A stretch of 64,000 nucleotides of DNA from Clostridiaceae bacterium (GTDB lineage Bacteria > Bacillota > Clostridia > Oscillospirales > Acutalibacteraceae), in NCBI GenBank assembly GCA_016293225.1, contig JAEDEQ010000001.1:6834-70833 (forward strand), in the 5' to 3' direction. The translations under genes were made by a program, and so were the position numbers. Below the pieces are notes generated by a model that was not told where the DNA came from, did not search any database, and saw nothing but the letters and a program-made list of their open reading frames with translations. Below are positions 44,677-53,531 of the stretch, one piece after another. How positions within the stretch are numbered: position 1 is the first letter of the stretch; the number at the start of each line of letters is the position of its first letter.

Positions 44677-45042
44677 TTAATCTCTGTTATCTGCAATATC
44701 GCTGATGTCAATTTGCGCGGCGTCCGACCAAAGGCGCTCAAGGTTATAATACTCGCGGCTGTCGCCGGTGAAAACGTGGACAATAACCGAACCGTAGTCA
44801 AGTAGTATCCAGCCCGTTGCCCTGCCCTCGATGTGCGAGGGCTCGATTCCCTTTTGCGAAAGCTCATACTCAACCTCGTCCGCAAGGGATTTAACATGGG
44901 TGTTTGAAGTACCGGAGGCAATTACGAAATAATCCGCAACAATGGAAAGCTCGTTGATGCGCAGGACCTTGATATCCATGGCCTTTTTACGGTCAAGAAT
45001 CTTTACTGTTTCTCTTGTAAGCTCAAGTTCGTTCATTGGCAT
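44677..45042 (-). CDS. rsfS: Ribosomal silencing factor
   Basis: RsfS binds L14 and blocks subunit joining when nutrients are short. The 121-residue protein has the Iojap/RsfS hallmarks ILDRKKAMDIKVLRI, ADYFVIASGTSNTHVKSLADEVE and GWILLDYGSVIVHVFTGDSREYYNLERLW. The start is taken at the ATG at 45042 (MPMNELEL), 5 nt after AAAGG; a second ATG at 45036 is possible. The gene overlaps the end of nadD-yqeK by 20 nt, so translation is coupled. Confidence 0.95.
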   Translation of the reverse strand: MPMNELELTRETVKILDRKKAMDIKVLRINELSIVADYFVIASGTSNTHVKSLADEVEYELSQKGIEPSHIEGRATGWILLDYGSVIVHVFTGDSREYYNLERLWSDAAQIDISDIADNRD

Positions 45043-46237
45043 TTTTCCTTTCTGTTTCGGCTTTGACCGAAACGCCGAGAATAACAAGCTCGTTATAAAA
45101 GCTCAGGCTGTCGTTATGAATGACAAGCTCGCTTTTTGAAAGCTTTTTCAGTGTATATTCAAGCGAATACAGCGCCGCCTTTTCAAGGCTCTCCTTTGCA
45201 AGGGCGCGCATGACGTCAACATCGGGATAGTCGCGCTCGGCGGAGATGTAATCGGCGATATAAACAATTTTTTCAAGCAGGCTCATTGAGGCTCTGCCCG
45301 TGGTGTGATAGCGGACAGCCGAAAGAATTTCTTCGTCCGAAACGCCAAGCTCGTTTTTAATAAAGATCGGCGCGGTCATGGCGTGCCAGAGCTTGGGGTT
45401 GTTCTTTTCAACCTGATTTAAGATTATACCATCACTTTCAAACAATTTCAACTGTCTTTCGTTCGTTTCGTTTTTTGTAATGTCATGAAGAAGACCGGCG
45501 AGATACGCCTTGTTTTCATCGGCGCCGAAGCGCACGGCAAGCTCCTTTGCGCTTTCGGCAACGCCGAGCGAATGGATATAGCGGTGCTCGTCAAGCCGCT
45601 CTTTCAAAAGGTCTTTGATTTTTTCATAAGAAACGTCTGAATAAAAGGACTTTTCTTTAATATATTCATTTGCTTTTTCGGTCAGCATATTGCTCAAATT
45701 TTTGCCCTCCTTTGCTTTTTGCCTGACTTCGGTTGAGGAAAGCTCAAAAGCGTCGCTGTCAAGAATGATAAAATCTTTGCCCGAAAGCTTCAGCACATTT
45801 TTGCAATATTCAAAAAGCTTTTTTCTGCTGACCGCCTTTTCCCTCGTCATTACGCAAAGCGAAGCGTATTTCAGAATATCCTCATACCGATACCAGTTTT
45901 TAAAGCTCAAAAGCATATCCGAGCCGATAATCAGGAAAAACTCATCGTCGGGATAAAGCTTTTTCAGCTCCTCAAGCGTTTCAACGGTATAGCTTTTTCC
46001 TTTGCGCCGAAGCTCAAGGTCGGATATTTCAAACCTTTCGCCGCAGAAAGTACGTCTGCAAAGCTCAAACCTGTCCTCGCTTTTCAAAAGCTCCGGCGCG
46101 GCTTTATGCGGTGGAATGAACGCGGGCATGATTATTACGCGGTCAAGCCCTGCGCCCTCTATGGCTTTTTCGGCAAGGCGCAAATGCGCAACGTGCGGCG
46201 GATTGAACGTTCCGCCGAAAAGACCGGTTCTTCTCAT
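45023..46237 (-). CDS. nadD: Fused nicotinate-nucleotide adenylyltransferase and YqeK HD-domain hydrolase
   Basis: A 404-residue two-domain protein. Residues 1 to about 195 are NadD, which makes deamido-NAD from nicotinate mononucleotide: GLFGGTFNPPHVAHLRLAE, FIPPHKAAP, the SYTVETLEELK motif and ISSTEVR-like LSSTEVRQ. Residues about 205-395 are YqeK, an HD-domain symmetrical Ap4A hydrolase: HRYIHSLGVAESAKELA, AGLLHDITKN, HAMTAPIF and AVRYHTTGRASMSLLEKIVYIADYIS. In most Firmicutes these are adjacent separate genes. Here the frame is continuous with no internal stop. It overlaps yhbY by 4 nt and rsfS by 20 nt. Confidence 0.95.
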   Translation of the reverse strand: MRRTGLFGGTFNPPHVAHLRLAEKAIEGAGLDRVIIMPAFIPPHKAAPELLKSEDRFELCRRTFCGERFEISDLELRRKGKSYTVETLEELKKLYPDDEFFLIIGSDMLLSFKNWYRYEDILKYASLCVMTREKAVSRKKLFEYCKNVLKLSGKDFIILDSDAFELSSTEVRQKAKEGKNLSNMLTEKANEYIKEKSFYSDVSYEKIKDLLKERLDEHRYIHSLGVAESAKELAVRFGADENKAYLAGLLHDITKNETNERQLKLFESDGIILNQVEKNNPKLWHAMTAPIFIKNELGVSDEEILSAVRYHTTGRASMSLLEKIVYIADYISAERDYPDVDVMRALAKESLEKAALYSLEYTLKKLSKSELVIHNDSLSFYNELVILGVSVKAETERKNANERT

Positions 46238-46632
46238 TTTTGCTTTCCGAGCGCTCTTACGGTAAAGCGCTGCTTTTGCGCCGCCCTTTCCTTATAAAGC
46301 TTTTCCCTTGCTTTTTTTGCGGCGAGCTTTTTGTTCTTTTCCTTTTGCGCCGCTTTTTGCTTCAGCTCCTCGCTCTCGCGGTAAAGCACAATTACGCCGC
46401 CTATCACCTGAATGACCTCGGCTTGTGTTCTTTGTGCAATCTCGTTTGCCGCTTCGCGCACACTGACGGGCGAGGATTCAAGCAGAACCTTGAGCTTGAT
46501 AAGCTCCCTGGCGCGCAGTGCGTCATCGGTCTGCTTAATCAGTGCGTCTGATATTCCGCCTTTTCCTACCTGAAACAGCGGTTCAAGTGAATTTGCCTTT
46601 GCGCGCCATGCGGCGCGTTCTTTTCCTGTCAT
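46234..46632 (-). CDS. yhbY: YhbY-family RNA-binding (CRM domain) protein
   Basis: A 132-residue protein with an N-terminal CRM/YhbY domain (1 to about 97). Visible are AWRAKANSLEPLFQVGKGGISDALIKQ, LKVLLESSPVSVREAANEIAQRTQAEVIQVIGGVIVLYRES and the GxxG-type loop. YhbY binds pre-50S rRNA in E. coli. The C-terminal 35 residues form a lysine-rich coiled tail (KQKAAQKEKNKKLAAKK) longer than in the single-domain proteins. AGGAG precedes the ATG. It lies in the usual position before nadD. Confidence 0.93.
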   Translation of the reverse strand: MTGKERAAWRAKANSLEPLFQVGKGGISDALIKQTDDALRARELIKLKVLLESSPVSVREAANEIAQRTQAEVIQVIGGVIVLYRESEELKQKAAQKEKNKKLAAKKAREKLYKERAAQKQRFTVRALGKQK

Positions 46633-46651
46633 ATTTGCGTCTCCTGTTTGT

Positions 46652-47242
46652 TTATTTCAAATACTCCGGCAACACCTGTGCAAGCTTGCGAAGTGCGTTG
46701 CCGCGGTGGCTGATTTTGTCCTTTTCATCGGCGGAAAGTTCGGCAAAGCTTTTTTGTCCGACCATGAAAACCGGGTCATAGCCGAAGCCGTTATCGCCGT
46801 GTTTTTCAAAACCGATTTTTCCCTCGCATTTTCCGTCAACAACAAGCTTTCTGCCGTCCGGGAAGCACACGCAAACCACAGAGACAAAGCGAGCGGTTCT
46901 TTTTTCCTCCGGAACGCCCTCAAGCTTTTTGAGTAGCTTTTGAATGTTGGCTTCATCATCTCCGTGCTTTCCGCAGTAGCGCGCGGAGTAAACGCCCGGC
47001 TCGCCGCCGAGGAAGTCAACCGAAAGGCCACTGTCGTCCGCAATGCAGGGAAGTCCGCTTTCGCTACAGCCGTTTTCGGCTTTGAGAACGGCGTTTTCCT
47101 CAAAGGTTGCGCCCGTTTCCTCAACGTCGGTCAGAGTCACTCCGGCCATTTCAGCCGTCAGAACCTCAACGCCGAGCGGAGAGAGAATGCGCTGCATTTC
47201 CGCCTGCTTTTTCATATTATGTGTAGCAATGATGAATTTCAT
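46652..47242 (-). CDS. rdgB: XTP/dITP diphosphatase (RdgB/HAM1)
   Basis: RdgB cleaves non-canonical purine triphosphates to keep them out of nucleic acids. The 196 residues contain the opening FIIATHNMKKQAEMQRIL (usual ATxNxxK as ATHNMKK), the Glu/Asp-containing ADDSGLSVDFLGGEPGVYSARYCG segment, FGYDPVFM near residue 150 and FAELSADEKDKISHRGNALRKL near the end. The start overlaps the ftsY stop (TAATG). Confidence 0.96.
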   Translation of the reverse strand: MKFIIATHNMKKQAEMQRILSPLGVEVLTAEMAGVTLTDVEETGATFEENAVLKAENGCSESGLPCIADDSGLSVDFLGGEPGVYSARYCGKHGDDEANIQKLLKKLEGVPEEKRTARFVSVVCVCFPDGRKLVVDGKCEGKIGFEKHGDNGFGYDPVFMVGQKSFAELSADEKDKISHRGNALRKLAQVLPEYLK

Positions 47243-48180
47243 TATTCGTCCTCGTCTTTATGAGTTTCTGCGGTATTTTCAAAAAGAGCCTTTGCAAAGA
47301 CCTTTTCGTTAAACGGCTGAAGATCGTCAATTTTTTCTCCGACGCCGATATATTTTATAGGAAGCTTCAGCTCGTTCTTGATTGCAAGAACAACTCCGCC
47401 CCTTGCCGTTCCGTCAAGCTTTGTGAGCACAATTCCGGTAAGCTCGGCAACCTGCATGAACTCCTTCGCCTGGCTGATTGCGTTCTGCCCCGTTGTTGCG
47501 TCAAGAACAAGGAAAATTTCGCGGTCGGCATAGGGAAGCTCCTTTTCAACAACGCGGTAGATTTTTGCAAGCTCGTCCATGAGATTCTTTTTGTTGTGCA
47601 AACGTCCGGCGGTGTCGATAATTATAATATCGCTGTCGCGTGCTATGCCTGCCTGAATTGTGTCATAAACAACCGCAGCCGGGTCTGAACCCTCCTGGTG
47701 CTTTATCATTTCAACGCCTGCGCGATCTGCCCAGACCTGAAGCTGCTCTATTGCAGCGGCACGGAAGGTATCGGCGGCGCCGAGAATGACCTTTTTGCCC
47801 TGCGACTTATACATCGCAGCCATTTTTCCAATCGTGGTGGTTTTTCCGACTCCGTTTACGCCGATGACGAGAATGACGGACGGAATGGTAACAAGACCCC
47901 AGTCCTCGCCGCCGTCAAGCATTCCGGCAATGATATCGGCAATAACCATTTTTGCGTGCTTCGGGTTGCGCACCTCGTTTCTGTCCACGCGGTCACGCAG
48001 CTCGTCAATAATTTTTGTTGCGGTGGTCACTCCGACGTCGGCCATGATAAGCGCTTCTTCAAGATCATCGTAAAGATCGTCAGTTATCTCCTCATATGCG
48101 CCGATAACGTCCTCAAGCTTTTTATCAAGACCCTCGCGCGTTTTTTTCAGACCGAAGCCGAATTTCTTAAAAATGCCCAT
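47242..48180 (-). CDS. ftsY: Signal recognition particle receptor FtsY
   Basis: FtsY docks SRP-bound ribosomes at the membrane. The 312-residue protein consists of the N and G domains only; the acidic A domain of E. coli is reduced to a short basic N-terminus (MGIFKKFGFGLKKTREGLDKKL). GTPase motifs are GVNGVGKTTTIGKMA, DTFRAAAIEQL, DTAGRLHNKKNLMDEL and TKLDGTARGG. It lies 54 nt after smc and overlaps rdgB. Confidence 0.97.
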   Translation of the reverse strand: MGIFKKFGFGLKKTREGLDKKLEDVIGAYEEITDDLYDDLEEALIMADVGVTTATKIIDELRDRVDRNEVRNPKHAKMVIADIIAGMLDGGEDWGLVTIPSVILVIGVNGVGKTTTIGKMAAMYKSQGKKVILGAADTFRAAAIEQLQVWADRAGVEMIKHQEGSDPAAVVYDTIQAGIARDSDIIIIDTAGRLHNKKNLMDELAKIYRVVEKELPYADREIFLVLDATTGQNAISQAKEFMQVAELTGIVLTKLDGTARGGVVLAIKNELKLPIKYIGVGEKIDDLQPFNEKVFAKALFENTAETHKDEDE

Positions 48181-48234
48181 AAACTTCCTCCTGTGTATCT
48201 ATCTTTCCAAAACTATGCTGCAATCCTGCCGTTT

Positions 48235-51200
48235 TCAGGTGACGCCCAACTTTCCGGCAAGCTCGGCTGTCTTAAGCTCAAGCAGCTTTGAAACGCCCTG
48301 TTCCTGCATTGTTATTCCGTAGAGCATGTCCGCCTCCTCCATTGTTCCGCGGCGGTGTGTGATGAGAATGAACTGGGTGTTTTTTGTCATTCTTCTGACA
48401 TACTGGGCGTAGCGCGTTACGTTTGCATCGTCAAGCGCGGCCTCAACCTCGTCAAAGATACAGAACGGAGCGGGATTAACCTTGAGTATTGCAAACAGCA
48501 GTGCGATTGCGGAAAGTCCCTTTTCGCCGCCCGAAAGCGCGTCAAGGCGTTTAACGTTTTTACCCGGAGGCTGAAGACGAATGTCGATATCGCTTTCCAG
48601 CACGTCTGCCGGGTCGGTGAGAACGATTTCCGCCTTTCCTCCGCCGAAAAGCTCCCTGAACGTTTCGCCGAAATATTGGTTAATAAGCGCAAACTGATCG
48701 CGAAAACGGTTTGCCATTTTTCCGGTCAGATCGGTAATGAGCTTTGTAAGCTCCTGCTTTGAGCGCTCCACGTCCGAAAGCTGAGAGGACATGAATTCAT
48801 AACGCTCGCTCACCTCTTTATATTCGTCGATTGCGGAAACATTGACCGAGCCGAGGGCGCGTATCCTGTTTTTGATTTCGCCGAGTCTGCGCTTTGCGCC
48901 TGCGGGATCATCGGTTTTGCTGTTTTCTGCCGAAGCTTCCCTCAGCGTAAGCTGATATTCGTCATAAAGCTTTGAAACGGTGCTGTCAAGCTCAAGCAGC
49001 ATGGTTTCCCTGCGCTCTTCAAGTCTTGCCTTTTCTCCGCCGACGGTTTCGCGCTCGGCGCTTTTTTCGCGCTCGGCGGTTCTGAGTTTTACCGACTGCT
49101 CCTCCTTTTCGGCGCGCTGCTTCTGAAGAACGGTGATTTTCTCCCTGCTTTCGCCGCTGTCCTTTCTGAGAAGGGCTGCTTTTTCTTTAAGTTCTTCAAT
49201 AAGAGAACAAAGCTCGGTGTTCTTTTTTTTGATTTCTTCAATTTCCTCGTCAAGCTGCCTGTCCTTATCCTCATGGCTGACAAGGCGGGAAATCAGCAAA
49301 TTCATTGCCTGAGTCCTTGCGGCAAGATCCTTGTCCGCGTCATGAAGATCAAGACTGAGCCTTGAAAGCTCAGAGGTAATTTTTTCGCGCTGAGAAGAAA
49401 GTTCGTTTTTCTTTTCGCCGAGCGAGGAAAGCTTTTCCTCGTTTTCCTCAATTGAGGAGGAAAGGAGTCTGCTTTCTTCACCGGCCTTGCTGAACGCTTC
49501 CTCAAACGAGGAAAGACGTTCAAGGCAATTTTCCTTTTCGGTTTTCAGCTCGTCAAAAGCGGCTTTTGAGGTGAGATACTGCTCCTCGGAAAGCTTTTTT
49601 TCGCCCTCAAGGCGTATCTTTTCCTCCTGCTTTGAAAGAAGCTCGCCCTTGGCTTTTTCAAGCTCGTCCTTTGCTTTATCTACGCTTATGCAAAGGTCGT
49701 CATAGCTTTTTTGAAGCCCGTCTGTTTCATTTTGAAGCTCACCGTGCTTTTTGGAAAGGCGCCCGATCTCGTTCGCGCGGGAAAGGATGCCGGCGTTCCT
49801 GCTCTGCGAGCCGCCGGTCATTGAACCTCCGGCATTGACAATCTGACCGTCAAGGGTGACTATTTTAAAATGATAGGAATATTTTTTTGCAAGATTTATT
49901 GCGCAGTCGATATCCTCGCAAACGGCAATGCGTCCGAGCAGTGAACGGACGATCTCATCATACTTTGAGTCGTAGGAAACAAGCTCGTTTGCCATGCCGA
50001 CAAAGCCCTCGACCTTTTCAAGTCCCTTTTCCTCAAAGCTTTTTGCCCTGACGGAGGAAACGGGCTGGAAGGTTGCGCGGCCTGCGCCGTTTCGTTTAAG
50101 ATAATTAATTGCGTTTTTTGCGTCGTTTTCGTTTTCGCAAACGATGTTCTGAACCGAATTGCCAAGAGCGGTCTCAATGGCAACGGTGTGTTCGCCGTTC
50201 ATTGAGATGATTTTTGAAACCGTTCCGATAATTCCGGAAAGAGTGCCGTTTTTGCCCTCCTTTATCACGGCCTTGACCGAGCCGGAATAACCGTCCATGT
50301 TTTTTTCAAGGTCTTCAAGCATTTTCCTTTTTGAAAGAAGGTGCTGAAGCTCAAACAACTTTTCGTCAAGAGTGCGTTTAAGCCCGTCCGCCTTTTCGTT
50401 CCTTGTTTTAAGGCGGAGCGAAAGTCCGTCAACAGCGTTTGAAAGGGCAGTAATTTCCTCGGCGCACTTTCCGAGCGCAAGGAGCTTTTCCTCCTTTTCC
50501 TTTTCAAAGGCCATGAGGCTTTCCCCACGCTGAGCGCTCAGCGCTTCAACGGCTGAAATGCGCGCTCTTATTTCCTCCATTGAGGACTGCGCGGTAGACT
50601 CGCTCACGCGGCAGTCTGCAAGCCTTGAGGTGAAAGCGGCAATTTCCGCAGAGAGCTTTTTGCTCAGCTCATCAAGCGACTCGCCCTCGTGGCTTTTTTC
50701 CTCAAGCTCCTTTTTGACTTTTTCAATATCGTTACGCTTTTTTGAGGCTATATGCTTAATCTGGGAAATGAGGTTTTCTTCGGTTTCAATCTCCTTTTTC
50801 AGCTGCTCGCGGTTCTGCTTTGAATAGTCCTTGTCGCCTAAAATACGGGCGATGGTCTGCTTGTTATGTTCAATTGAGTTTTCAAAAACGGCGCACTGAC
50901 CGTCACAGGTCGAGGCCGCCTCCTCCGCTTCGGAAATTTTCTGGCGGATCTCCTCAATCTTCACGGTAATGTTCTGCGCTTCTTCATAGGACAGCTCAAT
51001 TTTCTTTTCAATTCCGTCAAGCTCACTCTGAGCGCGGTCATAGTGGGCTGCGGCAATGGAAATGCTGTCCTCCTGCTTTCTGATTTCGGCTTTAAGCTTG
51101 TCTATGTTGTATAGCCAAAGCCCGATTTCAAGTCCCTTGCGTTCTTCGGAAAGGACAAGAAATTTCTGCGCCTTTTCGCTCTGCGTTTTGAGCGGTCCTA

Positions 51201-51807
51201 TGCGGCTTTCAAGCTCCGCAAGGATATCGCGCAGCCTTACAAGGTTGTCCTCCGCCTGTGAAAGCTTTCTGACGGAATCGTTGCGGCGATAACGGTAAGC
51301 GGAAATTCCGCACGCTTCCTCAAGCATTTCGCGGCATTCTCTGCCCTTGCCGGATATCATCTCGGCAATTTTGCCCTGACTTACCATTGAGTAGCCGTCG
51401 CGGCCGAGACCGGTGTCCATGAAAAGCTCGTTGATGTCGCGCAGGCGTACCGTTTTTCCGTTGATTTTATATTCGCTTTCACCGGAACGGTAAAAGCGTC
51501 TTGTTACGGCAATCTCGTCCTCATCAACGGACTCAATGCTGCGGTCGGTATTGTCAAGCTTCAAGGTTACGCTTGCATAGCCGTGGGCTTTTCTGACTTT
51601 TGTTCCGTCAAAAATGACGTCCTCCATTTTTGAGCCGCGCAGGGATTTGCTGCTTTGTTCGCCGAGTACCCAACGGACGGCGTCGGAAATATTGCTTTTT
51701 CCGCTGCCGTTGGGACCGACAACAGCCGTTATTCCGCTGCCGAATTTCAGCGTTGTTTTTTCAGGGAAGGACTTGAAGCCCTGCATTTCAATTTCTTTTA
51801 AGATCAT
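48235..51807 (-). CDS. smc: Chromosome segregation ATPase Smc
   Basis: Smc is the condensin ATPase that compacts and segregates chromosomes. The 1190 residues show the N-terminal head with Walker A (GPNGSGKSN) and RSGESEYKINGK, then a coiled coil of about 170-500. The hinge domain (about 505-680, with AIETALGNSVQNIVCE and GGSMTGGSQSRNAGIL) and a second coiled coil follow. The C-terminal head has the signature LSGGEKGLSAIALLFAI and Walker B FCIFDEVEAALD. It overlaps the upstream radical-SAM gene by 4 nt. Confidence 0.98.
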   Translation of the reverse strand: MILKEIEMQGFKSFPEKTTLKFGSGITAVVGPNGSGKSNISDAVRWVLGEQSSKSLRGSKMEDVIFDGTKVRKAHGYASVTLKLDNTDRSIESVDEDEIAVTRRFYRSGESEYKINGKTVRLRDINELFMDTGLGRDGYSMVSQGKIAEMISGKGRECREMLEEACGISAYRYRRNDSVRKLSQAEDNLVRLRDILAELESRIGPLKTQSEKAQKFLVLSEERKGLEIGLWLYNIDKLKAEIRKQEDSISIAAAHYDRAQSELDGIEKKIELSYEEAQNITVKIEEIRQKISEAEEAASTCDGQCAVFENSIEHNKQTIARILGDKDYSKQNREQLKKEIETEENLISQIKHIASKKRNDIEKVKKELEEKSHEGESLDELSKKLSAEIAAFTSRLADCRVSESTAQSSMEEIRARISAVEALSAQRGESLMAFEKEKEEKLLALGKCAEEITALSNAVDGLSLRLKTRNEKADGLKRTLDEKLFELQHLLSKRKMLEDLEKNMDGYSGSVKAVIKEGKNGTLSGIIGTVSKIISMNGEHTVAIETALGNSVQNIVCENENDAKNAINYLKRNGAGRATFQPVSSVRAKSFEEKGLEKVEGFVGMANELVSYDSKYDEIVRSLLGRIAVCEDIDCAINLAKKYSYHFKIVTLDGQIVNAGGSMTGGSQSRNAGILSRANEIGRLSKKHGELQNETDGLQKSYDDLCISVDKAKDELEKAKGELLSKQEEKIRLEGEKKLSEEQYLTSKAAFDELKTEKENCLERLSSFEEAFSKAGEESRLLSSSIEENEEKLSSLGEKKNELSSQREKITSELSRLSLDLHDADKDLAARTQAMNLLISRLVSHEDKDRQLDEEIEEIKKKNTELCSLIEELKEKAALLRKDSGESREKITVLQKQRAEKEEQSVKLRTAEREKSAERETVGGEKARLEERRETMLLELDSTVSKLYDEYQLTLREASAENSKTDDPAGAKRRLGEIKNRIRALGSVNVSAIDEYKEVSERYEFMSSQLSDVERSKQELTKLITDLTGKMANRFRDQFALINQYFGETFRELFGGGKAEIVLTDPADVLESDIDIRLQPPGKNVKRLDALSGGEKGLSAIALLFAILKVNPAPFCIFDEVEAALDDANVTRYAQYVRRMTKNTQFILITHRRGTMEEADMLYGITMQEQGVSKLLELKTAELAGKLGVT

Positions 51808-52844
51808 CTTGTTCTTCCTTCTCCGCTTTCGGTACGCCCGGGTAAAGAACGACCGAGTCTGACTTCGTATTGTTCAATGTTTTCCTTCGTAACAATATTT
51901 ATATTATATCCGTGCTCCTTGAAATAGGCTATATTCTCCTTTTTCTGCCCCTTGGCCTGCGAAAGATACCGCGGCGAAACAATAACGGTTGCTTCCCCTT
52001 TTTGAACCCTGTTTTCCGAAAGAAGCTTTTCAATATTTTCACGGTAGAGTCTGCTTTCGCATTTTTCACGAAACGCCGGATGATACGCGCCGGCAACGTA
52101 GTTTTCCTCAACTCCGCCGCCGGAGTGAAGCCCGAGCCTTATGACCTTAACGCCGCCTTGAGTAAACATTTTTAAAAGTCTGCTGCAAAGCGCAACGGCT
52201 TCTTCAAGTGTTTGCGCGCGATACCTGCCCTCGGCATACAGCCTTTCAAGCGCGGTGTTCTTCAGCACCACCGTGGGATAGATGCGCGCCGTGTCAGGCC
52301 TGAGAGCAATCAGCCTTTCGGCCGTTTCAAGCGCTTTTTCATCAGTATCGCCGAAAAGCCCCGTCATCATCTGAACGCCCAGTTCAAAGCCGTATTTTCT
52401 GACAAGGCGGCAGGCGCTTTCGCACTGAGCGGCGGTATGTCCGCGCTCATTGAGAAAAAGTACCTCATCGTCCATGCTCTGACAACCGAGCTCTATTGAA
52501 GTGACTTTGTACTCCTTCAGCAAGGCAAGAATTGAATCGTCAACACAATCGGGTCTTGTTGAAATTCTTATACCCTTGAACAAGCCGCGGTCAAGATAGC
52601 TTTTTGCACATTTCAGCAGCGAGAGCATATACCCTCTTTCAATGGCGGTGAAGCTTCCGCCGAAAAAGGCGATTTCTCCGCCGGAAACGTCCTTTTTCCC
52701 GTTCAGAGCGGTTTCGCAGGCGCTGATGACATCACCGGGCTCAGGCCTTTTGCCGGTTCCGGTGATGGTCTTCTGATTGCAGAAGCTGCACCTGTGGGGG
52801 CAGCCCTCATCGGGAATGAAAAGGGCAATGTTTATGTGCTTCAT
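51804..52844 (-). CDS. Elp3-like radical SAM protein
   Basis: A 346-residue radical S-adenosylmethionine protein of the Elp3/HemN-like set found between rnc and smc in many clostridia. The cluster motif is CPHRCSFC (CxxxCxxC, near residue 15). It is followed by EIAFFGGSFTAIERGYM, RISTRPDCVDD and SIELGCQSMDDEVL, typical of the Elp3 radical-SAM half. The acetyltransferase half of Elp3 is missing, so tRNA wobble-uridine modification is uncertain. It overlaps rnc by 4 nt upstream and smc by 4 nt downstream. Confidence 0.88.
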   Translation of the reverse strand: MKHINIALFIPDEGCPHRCSFCNQKTITGTGKRPEPGDVISACETALNGKKDVSGGEIAFFGGSFTAIERGYMLSLLKCAKSYLDRGLFKGIRISTRPDCVDDSILALLKEYKVTSIELGCQSMDDEVLFLNERGHTAAQCESACRLVRKYGFELGVQMMTGLFGDTDEKALETAERLIALRPDTARIYPTVVLKNTALERLYAEGRYRAQTLEEAVALCSRLLKMFTQGGVKVIRLGLHSGGGVEENYVAGAYHPAFREKCESRLYRENIEKLLSENRVQKGEATVIVSPRYLSQAKGQKKENIAYFKEHGYNINIVTKENIEQYEVRLGRSLPGRTESGEGRTR

Positions 52845-53518
52845 TCCTTTATGCCCATGAGTTCAAGCGCTTTTTTGGCGGCGGCCTGCTCGGCGCCCTT
52901 TTTTGAGCCGCCGATTCCGCTGCCGATAACATTGCTGTTAAGATGAACCTCCACCTCAAAGCTCTTATCATGATCCGGACCGCTTTCGCCGACAAGTATA
53001 TATGTCAGATGCTCATCGGGATTCTTCTGAATAATCTCCTGCAGCGCGGTTTTATAGTCCTTGAACTTGGGCGTTTCATTGACCGCCTTTTTGAGAAAAC
53101 GCAGAATGAACCTGCGCGCCTCCTCAAGTCCTCCGTCAAGATAAATGGCCGCAATAACAGCCTCAAACGCGTCGGCAAGAATTGACGGACGGCGGCGGCC
53201 GCCTGTATGCTCTTCGCCTTTTCCGAGCAGTATGTATTTGCCAAGATCGATCTCCTTTGCAAAGCCGAAGAGCGATTTTTCGCAAACGCACGCTGCCCTC
53301 CTTTTGGTCATTTCACCCTCCGGGAGATGGCTGAAATTATTGAAAAAGTAATCAGCCGAAACAACGCCCAAAACCGAGTCGCCCAAAAATTCAAGTCTTT
53401 CGTTGCAATCGCGCGAAAGCTGCTTTTCGTTTGCGTAGGACGAATGGGTAAATGCAACTTCAAGAAGTTTTTCGTTTTTGAATTTATAGCCTATTGTTTT
53501 TTGAAATTCGTCAAACAT
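52841..53518 (-). CDS. rnc: Ribonuclease III
   Basis: RNase III cuts double-stranded RNA in rRNA and mRNA processing. The 225 residues contain the signature NERLEFLGDSVLGVV with the catalytic Glu/Asp pair near residue 44, DAFEAVIAAIYLDGG near residue 115 and a C-terminal double-stranded RNA-binding domain (about 155-222, ending GGSKKGAEQAAAKKALELMG). The ATG at 53518 is 7 nt after AAAGGAGG; a second ATG at 53524 is too close to that site. Confidence 0.97.
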   Translation of the reverse strand: MFDEFQKTIGYKFKNEKLLEVAFTHSSYANEKQLSRDCNERLEFLGDSVLGVVSADYFFNNFSHLPEGEMTKRRAACVCEKSLFGFAKEIDLGKYILLGKGEEHTGGRRRPSILADAFEAVIAAIYLDGGLEEARRFILRFLKKAVNETPKFKDYKTALQEIIQKNPDEHLTYILVGESGPDHDKSFEVEVHLNSNVIGSGIGGSKKGAEQAAAKKALELMGIKE

Positions 53519-53531
53519 ATACATGCCTCCT

